A stretch of 64,000 bases of DNA from CAWAMD01 sp963783045. GTDB lineage: Bacteria > Actinomycetota > Nitriliruptoria > Nitriliruptorales > Nitriliruptoraceae. The notes under the pieces were generated by a model, which worked only from the letters and a program-made list of their open reading frames with translations, ran no database searches and was not told the DNA's origin. The stretch is from contig CAWAMD010000001.1 in assembly GCA_963783045.1 (NCBI GenBank), positions 372,001-436,000 of the forward strand, in the 5' to 3' direction. The position numbers and the translations under genes are program-made. Below, in pieces: positions 9,302 to 16,966 of this stretch (its first letter is position 1; each line of letters starts with the position of its first letter).

Positions 9302-9995
9302 ATGCCACAACGCCCACTGCATGCCGCGCCACCGTCTGTGGCCGGCACAAGGATCACCCCGGCCCACACGGCCCTGCTCGTCATCGACATGGTGAACGAC
9401 TTCATCGACCCGCAGGGCGAGGCCCGCGGCCCCGCGAGGACCCAACCCTCGACCACGCTCGCTCCGTGATCCCCCACCAGCGGGGAGCCGTTTCGACGCC
9501 GGCACCGCCGAGCCGGCATCCCGGTGGTCTTCGTGCAGCACACCACGCTGCCCGACCACCACAGCAACTCGGGGCCGTGGCTGGAATACCCGCTCGCGGG
9601 CCACGTACTGGGTCGAGGACATCTGCCTCGACGGCACCTGGGGACAGCAGATCATGGGGGAGCAAGCGCGCCTCGACCACGGGAGCGTCGTCAAGAACTT
9701 CCGCTACAGCAGCTTCGCCAGCACGGACCTCGACCTCGTGCTGCGCTCGATCGGTCGCGAGACCGTCGTGTGCTGCGGCGTCTCGACGAACGTGTGCGTG
9801 GAGGCCACCGCCCGGGAGGCGTTCAGCCTCGACTACTACGTCGTGCTCCCCGAGGACACCTGCGGACCCTGGGACCGCTCCCTGCACGACGCCACGCTGG
9901 CCTCGGCCGGCCACCGCTACGGCACCGTCTGCACGACCGCCGACCTCATCGACCTCTGGCAAGGAGCCGAAACCCGTGGATCTCAAACTGCGTGA
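9302..9995 (+). pseudogene. Isochorismatase-like cysteine hydrolase, frameshifted
   Basis: Begins with ATG 9302 after gaaggag. The catalytic triad of the family is visible although the frame shifts near 9430, 9520 and 9640: Asp in 'LLVIDMVNDFIDPQG', Lys in 'SVVKNFRYSSF', and Cys in 'GVSTNVCVEATA'. Members hydrolyse amides or ureas (nicotinamidase, N-carbamoylsarcosine amidase, maleamate amidase, biuret hydrolase). With the RidA protein next door, an amide- or imine-releasing step in catabolism of a nitrogen compound is an attractive idea, but the substrate is not shown. Confidence 0.75.
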
Positions 9996-10757
9996 CCGCG
10001 TCGTCGTCATCACCGGTGGCAGCGCCGGGTATCGGGCGGCAGACGGCCCTGGCGCTTGCCCGCGAGGGCGCGTCGCTCGCCGTCGGTGCCCGCAGCGCCG
10101 ACGGGCTCGCCGACCTCGAGGACGAGGTGAAGGGGCTCGGCGGGCCGATCATCACCGTCCCCGGCGACCTCGTGACCCCCGACGGTGTCGACCGCCTCGT
10201 CGCCACCACCCTCGACACCTACAGGAAGCTCAACGGGCTCGTCACCTGCCGTCGGCTCAACCCGCTGCGCCAGTTCGACGAGTTCGCCGACGACGTGTGG
10301 GCGCGGGCCTTCGAGATGAAGTTCATGGCCACGGTCCGGGCCGTGAAGGGCATGGTGCCGACGATGCGGGAGGCCGGCACGGGCCGGATAGTGGTGACCG
10401 CCGGCGAGGCGCCACGGCACCATCCCGTGGATGGCCACCTCCGGGGCCATGAACGCTGGGCTCGTGAACCTGGCCAACAACCTCGCGGTGCAGTACGGGC
10501 CGGCGGGGATCGGGGTGACCTGCGTGAACCCCGGCCCCACGCGCACGGCCCGCTACGACGGCATGCACGCTGCCGTCATGGAGCGCGGCGCTCACGACGC
10601 GGCCGCCGCCACATGGATCGCCGAGTCGATCCCCGACCGACAGGTGGGCGAGCCCGAGGACGTGGCGGCGCTCATCGCGTTCCTGTTCTCGCCGGCGGCC
10701 GCCCACATCAGCGGCACGTCCGTCGTGGTGGACGGCGCGCAGACGACGGTGCGCTGA
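9976..10757 (+). CDS. SDR-like protein lacking the usual Tyr/Lys pair, frameshifted
   Basis: GTG 9976 after aaggag; the gene overlaps the hydrolase. The cofactor motif reads 'VVVITGGSAG' then 'IGRQTALALAREG' after a one-base break near 10028. A second break lies near 10410. The C-terminus 'ISGTSVVVDGAQTTV' is SDR-typical. The strand normally carrying Ser is 'RIVVTAGEA', and in the segment normally holding YxxxK I read 'WMATSGAMNAGLVNLANNLA', with neither Tyr nor Lys. It may be a non-catalytic or atypical SDR, or the motif may be distorted by sequence error, since the break is close. Confidence 0.7.
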
Positions 10758-10793
10758 CCTCCGCACGCCCATCCGGCATGAAAGGAGTGATCC

Positions 10794-11950
10794 ATGACAC
10801 GGCTCACCGAGGACGAGCAGGCGATCGTCGATCTGGTCCGTGACTGGGTCGACTCGGCGGTGCGGCCGGTCGTGGCGGAGTACGAGCACGACGACGTGTA
10901 CCCGGGGCCCCTCATCGATCAGATGAAGGAGATGGGGATCTTCGGGATGAGCGTGCCGGCGCCGTACGGGGAGGTGGCGGTGTCGACCGCGTGCTACGCG
11001 ATGGTGACCGAGGAGGTCGCCCGCGGGTGGATGAGCCTGGCCGCGCCTTCGGCGGGCACACGGTCGTGGCGAAGCTGCTGGCGCTGTTCGGCCGTGAGGA
11101 CCAGAAGGAGCGGTATCTGCCGCGGATGGCGACCGGCGAGGTGCGGGCGACGATGGCGCTGACCGAGCCGGGCGGCGGGTCCGACCTCCAGGCGATGCGC
11201 ACGGTCGCACGGCGCGACGGCGACACCTACGTCGTCAACGGCTCCAAGACCTGGATCACGAACGCGCAGCAGGCCGACCTCGTCGCGCTGATGTGCAAGA
11301 CCGACCCGCACGCCGATCCGGCGCACACCGGCATCAGCATCCTGCTGGTCGAGAAGGGGCCGGGGTTCACAGTCTCGGGCAACCTGCCGAAGCTCGGCTA
11401 CCGGGGCGTGGAGAGCTGCGAGCTGGCGTTCGACGACTTCCGGGTGCCGACCGATGCGCTGCTCGGCAAGGAGGAGGGGCGCGGGTTCCCGCAGATGATG
11501 AAGGGCCTGGAGGTCGGCCGGATCCAGGTGGCCGCCCGGGCCGTCGGGGTCGCCCGGGCCGCCTTCGAGGACGCGTTCCGGTACGCGCAGGAGCGTGAGG
11601 CCTTCGGCAAGCCGATCTACCGGCACCAGTCGATCGGCAACTACCTCGCCGACATGGCCACCAAGATCCGGGCGGCGCGTCTGATGGTGCTCGACGCGGC
11701 CGAGAAGCTCGACACGGGCGTGCGCTGCGACCTCGAGGCCGGCATGGCGAAGCTGTTCGCGTCCGAGATCGGGATGGAGGTGGCGCTGGATGCCATGCGC
11801 ATCCACGGCGGCTACGGCTACTCCAAGGAGTTCGATGTCGAGCGCTACTTCCGGGACGCCCCGCTGATGATCATCGGCGAGGGCACGAACGAGATCCAGC
11901 GCAACGTCATCGTGCGTCAGCTCATCAGCCGGGGAGGAATGGATGCCTGA
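10794..11950 (+). CDS. Acyl-CoA dehydrogenase, one frameshift
   Basis: FAD-dependent acyl-CoA dehydrogenase of about 385 residues. ATG 10794 follows aaaggag. The N-terminal helical domain ends at a frame break near 11045, and the frame then resumes as 'FGGHTVVAKLLALFG'. The signatures 'MALTEPGGGSDL', 'YVVNGSKTWITNAQ', 'QEREAFGKPI' and the C-terminal 'IHGGYGYSKEF' are present. In 'IIGEGTNEIQRNVI' the first Glu fits the catalytic base of the family. It introduces an alpha-beta double bond into an acyl-CoA, presumably made by the CoA-transferase whose start overlaps its stop. Confidence 0.88.
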
Positions 11951-13112
11951 TCTGCCGCTGCACGGCACGGTCGTCGTCGAGCTGTGCCAGAACGTGGCCG
12001 GCCCCTACGCCGGGCTCGTCCTGGGCCAGCTCGGTGCGCGGGTCATCAAGGTCGAGCGCCCCGGGCGGGGCGACGACACCCGCGGTTGGGGGCCACCCTT
12101 CTGGGACGGCGAGAGCGTCATGTTCCTGTCCATGAACGCCGGCAAGGAGTCGGTTGCCCTCGACCTGCGGGACGAGGACGACCGGGCCCGGATGTGGCGG
12201 CTGCTCGAGGACGCCGACGTGGTGCTCGCGAGCTGGCGGCCGGGCAGCCTCGAGAAGCTCGGATTCGGCTACGAGGACGTGGTGGCCCGCAACGACCAGG
12301 TCGTCTACTGCAGCATCTCCGGGTTCGGGCCACGGGGCCCGCTGCGGGACGCGCCCGGCTACGACCCGCTCATCCAGGCGTTCTCGGGGATCATGTCGGT
12401 CACCGGCGAGCCGGGCCGCCCGCCGGTGCGCGTCGGCACCTCGATCATCGACATGGGAACCGGCCTGTGGGCGGCGCTCGCGGTCCTGTCAGCGCTGCAG
12501 CGGCGCTCCCGCGACGGCCGGGGCGCCCACGTCACCGCGTCGCTGTTCGAGACCGGGCTGGCCTGGCTGCCCTACCAGCTCGCCGGGTTTCTCGCGACCG
12601 GTGAGCGTCCCGTGAAGATGGGGTCGGGCCTGCCGATGCTCGTGCCGTACCAGGCCTTCGACACCGCCGACCGGCCGATCGTGGTCGCCGCCGGCAACGA
12701 CGCGGCCTGGCGGCGGCTGTGCGCCGCGATCGACCGAGGCGACCTGGCCGACGACCCGGACCTGGCCACCAACCCGCAGCGGGTCGCCGCCCGGGAGCGG
12801 ATCGTGGGCGCGCTGGCCGAGACGCTGGCAACCCAGCCCGCCGCCGTGTGGATCGAGCGACTCGGCGAGGTCGGTGTCCCGTGCGCCCCCGTCCAGGACG
12901 TGGCCGAGGTCGTCGCCCACGAGCAGACCCGGGCGCTGGACATGCTCGTCAACGTCCCGGACGCGCACATCGACGACCTGTGCCTGCCCGGGCTTCCCTT
13001 CGAGCTCGACGGGCACCGGCCCGGCCCGACGGTCGGCGCGCCGCGGCTCGACGACGACGTGGCCGCCCCGTCCACCTCGGCGCCGACCCCCACCGTGGGA
13101 GGAGACGTGTGA
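11943..13112 (+). CDS. CaiB/BaiF (family III) CoA-transferase (first copy)
   Basis: Intact, 389 residues, the family's usual length. 'LGARVIKVERPG' near the N-terminus, 'YCSISGFGPRGP' and 'PGYDPLIQAFSG' are diagnostic; the Asp in 'GYDPLIQA' corresponds to the catalytic aspartate of formyl-CoA transferase. The enzyme moves CoA from an acyl-CoA donor to a carboxylic acid. The start overlaps the dehydrogenase stop and the end overlaps the next gene, so this is one operon: acid activation followed by oxidation. Confidence 0.92.
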   Translation: MPDLPLHGTVVVELCQNVAGPYAGLVLGQLGARVIKVERPGRGDDTRGWGPPFWDGESVMFLSMNAGKESVALDLRDEDDRARMWRLLEDADVVLASWRPGSLEKLGFGYEDVVARNDQVVYCSISGFGPRGPLRDAPGYDPLIQAFSGIMSVTGEPGRPPVRVGTSIIDMGTGLWAALAVLSALQRRSRDGRGAHVTASLFETGLAWLPYQLAGFLATGERPVKMGSGLPMLVPYQAFDTADRPIVVAAGNDAAWRRLCAAIDRGDLADDPDLATNPQRVAARERIVGALAETLATQPAAVWIERLGEVGVPCAPVQDVAEVVAHEQTRALDMLVNVPDAHIDDLCLPGLPFELDGHRPGPTVGAPRLDDDVAAPSTSAPTPTVGGDV

Positions 13113-13996
13113 ACCCCCGCATCCCGTTCCGGCTCGCGAACGAGCGCCCCGCCCTGCCGCCGCTCGACGGCAAGCCGCTCGTCGTCCACGTCGTGGTCAA
13201 CGTCGAGCACTGGCAGTTCGATCGCGCGATGCCCCGGGCGATCATCCCGAGCCCGCACGGACTCGAGTCCATCCCCGACGTGCCGAACTTCAGCTGGGTC
13301 GACTACGGCATGCGCTGCGGGCTGCCGCGGATCATCGACGCGCTCGACCGGCGCGGGATCCCGGCGACGGTGAGCTTCAACGCCGGCGTCATCGAGGCCT
13401 ACCCGGCCGCCGCCGACGCGATCCGCGCCGCAGGCTGGGAGTTCATGGGGCATGGGGTCCAGCAGCGCTCCCTGCAGGCCGTCGACGACGAGGAGGCCGA
13501 GATCGTCGAGGCACTCGACCGGATCGAGCGCTTCACCGGCGCCCGGCCCCGTGGCTGGCTCGGGCCCGGGCTGCGCGAGACCTTCGACACCCCCGACGTG
13601 CTGTCCGCCGCCGGAGTCGACTACGTCTGCGACTGGGTCATCGACGACCTGCCGAACTGGGTGCACGCCACCCCACGGCCGCTCGTATCGGTCCCGTACT
13701 CGCTGGAGCTCAACGACAGCGTGCTGCACGCCGTCCAGGAGCAGCCCTCCAACGTCATCCTCCAGCGGCTGGTCGACACGCTCGCGGTCTTCGACGAGGA
13801 GCTCGCGACGCAGCCCCGCGTCCTGACCCTGCCGCTGCACCCGCACCTCGTCGGCGTCCCTCACCGGATGATCCACCTCGCCCGCGCGCTCGACCTCCTG
13901 CTCGACCGCGACGACGTGGTGTTCGTGACCGGCAGCCGGATCGCCGACTGGTACGCCGACGCGGAGCCGTACGAGGTGGTGGCGGGCCAGCGCTGA
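13109..13996 (+). CDS. Polysaccharide deacetylase / PuuE allantoinase-like protein
   Basis: 295 residues from GTG 13109, preceded by gtgggaggag. 'KPLVVHVVVNVEHWQF', 'FSWVDYGMRCGLPRIIDAL', 'GWEFMGHGVQQRSL' and 'LTLPLHPHLVGVPHR' give a NodB-type beta/alpha barrel with the metal-site residues spread as in PuuE-type allantoinases rather than true chitin deacetylases. There is no signal peptide, which fits a cytoplasmic hydrolase of small cyclic amides or N-acyl compounds better than a wall enzyme. It is last in the operon and converges with the third MmgE gene. Confidence 0.82.
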   Translation: MNPRIPFRLANERPALPPLDGKPLVVHVVVNVEHWQFDRAMPRAIIPSPHGLESIPDVPNFSWVDYGMRCGLPRIIDALDRRGIPATVSFNAGVIEAYPAAADAIRAAGWEFMGHGVQQRSLQAVDDEEAEIVEALDRIERFTGARPRGWLGPGLRETFDTPDVLSAAGVDYVCDWVIDDLPNWVHATPRPLVSVPYSLELNDSVLHAVQEQPSNVILQRLVDTLAVFDEELATQPRVLTLPLHPHLVGVPHRMIHLARALDLLLDRDDVVFVTGSRIADWYADAEPYEVVAGQR

Positions 13997-14017
13997 CGGG
14001 GGACGTCGCGCTGACGT

Positions 14018-15385
14018 GCAGCGCCGCAGCGCATCGGCGAGCGCGTCGAGGGACGTGGCCACCGGCAGGTCGAGCACGGCGGAGACGGTGGCGTCGACCG
14101 TGGCTGCGTCGGCGCCGGCCGCCTCCAGCAGGGCACGGGCCCGCGCGACCTGGGCCTCGGCGGACAGCGGATGCTCCGGGTCGCCGAGCGCGTCGGCGGC
14201 GAGGGCCTCCCGCGTGGCCCCGTCGGTGGTGGTGACGGTGACCCGTGCACCCCAGTGCGAGGGGTAGCGCTCGGCCTGCGGCGCGCCGACCCTCACCGCG
14301 ACCCGCGACCGCAGGTCGGCGACCGCCGGGTCCTCCCGCCAGGCGGCGTCGAAGTGGTCGGGGGACGGCTCGCCGTGCAGGAGGGCGACTGCGACGACGT
14401 GCTGGAGGCTGAACCGTGCCGCCTGGGTCGAGGTGGGTGTCGGCTCGTCCGCGAAGGTGAGTGCCGTCGGGTAGGTCTCGACGAGGACCTGCGCGACCTC
14501 GGAGGGATCGAGTCCCGGGTGGAGCTGGCTCGCCGCGTCGATCGCCGGGTGCGTGTGTCGGCATGCCGCCCAGGGCTTCGTCGACACCTCGTGGACGAGC
14601 CAGTCGTCCTCCTCGGCGAGCAGCGCGTCGGGGTCCGATCGGCCGTCGCTTGCGGCGTAGAGGCCGAGCTCCCCGTCGAGGATGCGGGTGGGACCGGTCC
14701 AGCCGAGGGTGGCGAGCCGGGCGGCGAGCACGCCGCCCTGGGCGGCGCGCCCGGTGTGGATCGGTTTGCTCATGGCCCGCTCGAGCCGGGTCTGCCACAG
14801 GCCGGCGGCCTGCGTGCCGGCGTTGCCGAGCGCCCACGCGCGCTGGTCGGGGTCGAGCCCGAGGAGCGTGCCGGCCGCGGCGGCCGCGCCGAAGATCCCG
14901 GCGGTCGAGGTGATGTGCCAGAACCGGTAGTGGTCGTCGCTGAGGGATCGGCCGACGCGGATCGTCGTCTCGTAGCCGTGCAGCAGCGCTTTGCACAGTG
15001 CCGCGCCGGTGGCGCCCGTCGACTGGGCGACGGCGAGGGCGGCGGGCACGACGATGTCGCCGGGATGGACCCGGGCGTCGCGGTGCACGTCGTCGAGCTC
15101 GAGCAGGATGCCGAGCCCGCCGTTGACGAGTGCGGCCGACGCCTCGTCGGTGCGACCGCCGGTCAGCAGCACGCAGGGGCCGTCGGCGGGGCAGCTGCGC
15201 CGGGCATGGGTGCGGAGCATCCCTCCCTCGTCGCTCGTCGCACCGAGAGCGGCGACCGCCGTCCAGTCGAGGATCCGCAGCGCAGCGGCGTGGAGGTCGT
15301 CGGGGGCGACGGGGCGGGAGGTGAGCAGGGTGACGAGCTGGGCGGTCAGGCTCTCGCCGGCGGCCGGTGTGGCGGTGGGAGACAT
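14018..15385 (-). CDS. MmgE/PrpD family protein (third copy)
   Basis: Starts at ATG 15385 with aaggag 5 bases upstream. Family segments include 'LELDDVHRDARVHPGDIVV', 'HGYETTIRVGRS', 'WHITSTAGIFGAAAAAG' and 'STKPWAACRHTHPAID'. It aligns end to end with the 6.6-kb copy but is clearly diverged. The conserved C-terminus (LDALADALRRC) comes at about 14020, yet no stop is in frame there; the frame runs on antisense to the deacetylase gene as far as 12572. I therefore end it near 14018 and suspect a lost stop. Its promoter region carries the site at 15421-15434. Confidence 0.85.
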
Positions 15386-15420
15386 TCCGGCTCCTTCCCC
15401 GTCGCGTGCGGTGGATGGAT

Positions 15421-15434
15421 ATGTGATATCAGAT
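15421..15434. promoter_or_regulatory. Palindromic operator-like site shared with the 6.1-kb promoter
   Basis: ATGTGATATCAGAT lies 36 bp upstream of the third MmgE start, in the gap between divergent genes. It differs by one base from the centre of the 6086-6109 palindrome (ATCTGATATCAGAT, at 6091-6104). The symmetric core is TGATATCA. The shared site suggests that one regulator controls the VOC-MmgE genes and this MmgE gene, and perhaps the divergent CoA-transferase. Confidence 0.5.
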
Positions 15435-15619
15435 TGCCCACGCGAGCGTGGGGCGGAGCTTCCACGGACCCCGAGGAGACCCCGGGCCGGTTCGGCGACG
15501 CCGTGCGGGAGCGAGGCGAGACCCGACGGGGCGCGTGACCTGCTACAACGGGTCGCAACGGAATGACCGGGGTAGTAGGACCGGCATGGTGGGACGGGGG
15601 CGACGAACGAGGTGCGCGC

Positions 15620-16867
15620 GTGTCCGATGGGACGGGCGATCGTGTCGAGCGGCAACGTCAGTCGGGAGGGCAGGGCCGGCGGCCGCTGGCCGGGCTGCGG
15701 GTCATCGACCTGAGCTCGCTGCTCGCCGGCCCGATGGCGGCGAGCGTGCTCGGGGACTTCGGTGCCGACGTGATCAAGGTGGAGCGGCCCGGCATCGGCG
15801 ACGAGGTTCGTCGCTGGGGGATGGCGAAGGACGGCAGCTCGCTCCATTGGCACCTGCTCGGTCACGGGAAGCGCAGCCTCACCCTCGACCTGCACTACGA
15901 CGAGGGACGTGAGCTGCTGCGACGGTTGGTCGCGGACGCCAACGTCCTCATCGAGAGCTTCCGTCCCGGCACGCTCGAGCGCTGGGGGCTCGGGTGGGAC
16001 GAGCTCCATGCGCGCAACGCCGGGCTGGTGTTGGTCCGGGTCAGCGGGTTCGGCCAGACCGGTCCGGCCCGGACCCGACCGGGGTTCGGCACGGTGGCCG
16101 AGGCGATGAGCGGCTTCGCTCACCTGAACGGCTCGCCCGACGGGCCACCGACCCTGCCGCCCTTCGGCCTCGCCGACACGATGGCGGCGATGTCCGCCGT
16201 GTCCGCGGTGATGTTCGCGCTCTGGGAGCGTGATGTGGGAGGCAGCGGCGAGGGGCAGGTCGTCGACGTGTCGCTGTACGAGCCGCTGATGCAGGTCGTC
16301 GGGGCGCAGCTGGCGGCCGCCGGGGCCTGTGGCGCGGCCCCGACGCGGACGGGCAGCCGATCGCCGTTCGCGGCGCCACGCAACGTCTACCCGACCGCCG
16401 ACGGCCGGTGGATCGCCATCAGCGCCGCGACGCAGAGCGTCGCGGAGCGCCTGTTCGCGGCCATGGGCCGGCGCGACCTGCTCGACGACCCGCGCTATGC
16501 GACCAACGCCGCCCGGGTCGCGCACGTCGAGGAGCTCGACGGGCTCGTCGAGGCGTGGACCTCCGCGCGCGACCGCGCGGAGGTGCTCGCCGTGCTCGAT
16601 GCCGCGGAGGTGGCGGCCGGCCCGGTGAACACCATCACGGACCTGCTCGCCGATCGGCATCTCGCCGAACGAGGAAGCATCACGGGACTCGACGATCCCG
16701 ATCTGCGCGTCCCGATCCCGCAGGTCCCGTTCCGGCTGTCACGCACCCCCGGCGCGGTCGCGGGAGCGCCACCGGCCGTCGGCGAGCACACCGACGAGGT
16801 CCTGGAGCAGCTGGTCGGTCTCACGGCGGACGAGGTCGCCGCGCTTCGGGCCCGAAGCATCGTCTGA
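15620..16867 (+). CDS. CaiB/BaiF (family III) CoA-transferase (second copy)
   Basis: About 415 residues. 'GLRVIDLSSLLAGPMAAS', 'GADVIKVERPG', 'VLVRVSGFGQTGP' and 'RPGFGTVAEAMSGF' are family signatures. In the first copy the catalytic block is GYDPLIQA; here the same place reads 'GFGTVAEAMSG', with Thr where the usual Asp stands. Several CaiB-family members carry such a change, so activity is uncertain. I prefer GTG 15620 (acgagg upstream); ATG 15563 in the same frame is an alternative. It is transcribed away from the third MmgE gene. Confidence 0.85.
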   Translation: MSDGTGDRVERQRQSGGQGRRPLAGLRVIDLSSLLAGPMAASVLGDFGADVIKVERPGIGDEVRRWGMAKDGSSLHWHLLGHGKRSLTLDLHYDEGRELLRRLVADANVLIESFRPGTLERWGLGWDELHARNAGLVLVRVSGFGQTGPARTRPGFGTVAEAMSGFAHLNGSPDGPPTLPPFGLADTMAAMSAVSAVMFALWERDVGGSGEGQVVDVSLYEPLMQVVGAQLAAAGACGAAPTRTGSRSPFAAPRNVYPTADGRWIAISAATQSVAERLFAAMGRRDLLDDPRYATNAARVAHVEELDGLVEAWTSARDRAEVLAVLDAAEVAAGPVNTITDLLADRHLAERGSITGLDDPDLRVPIPQVPFRLSRTPGAVAGAPPAVGEHTDEVLEQLVGLTADEVAALRARSIV

Positions 16868-16886
16868 TCGTCTGCCGCCACGAAAG

Positions 16887-16927
16887 CGTGCGGCGTTGTC
16901 CCGCTCTCGTGGGTACAACTCCGCACG
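16887..16927. repeat. Hairpin element, dispersed copy 1
   Basis: Outer stem CGTGCGG / CCGCACG and inner stem made of gttgtccc / gggtacaac, loop gctctcgt, followed by TTT. It lies just after a CoA-transferase stop, so it can work as a terminator. The reverse complement closely matches the element at 39636-39679, including the loop acgaga, which makes it a dispersed repeat family and not a one-off hairpin. Confidence 0.55.
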
Positions 16928-16937
16928 TTTCCTGACG

Positions 16938-16957
16938 GGCGCGCCCGGGGGCGCGCC
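16938..16957. terminator. GC-rich hairpin between convergent genes
   Basis: GGCGCGCC occurs twice with a 4-base gap; each half is itself palindromic and together they form a strong stem. It sits 10 bp beyond the stop of the minus-strand subtilase-like gene and 70 bp after the plus-strand CoA-transferase, so it could end transcription from both sides. No T-run is present. Confidence 0.4.
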
Positions 16958-16966
16958 GCCGGCGGG

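Noticed and set aside
12572..15382. Very long minus-strand open frame continuing from the third MmgE gene to 12572
   Set aside because: Only the part down to about 14018 has family signature; the rest is antisense to two well-supported plus-strand genes and is a GC-rich shadow frame.
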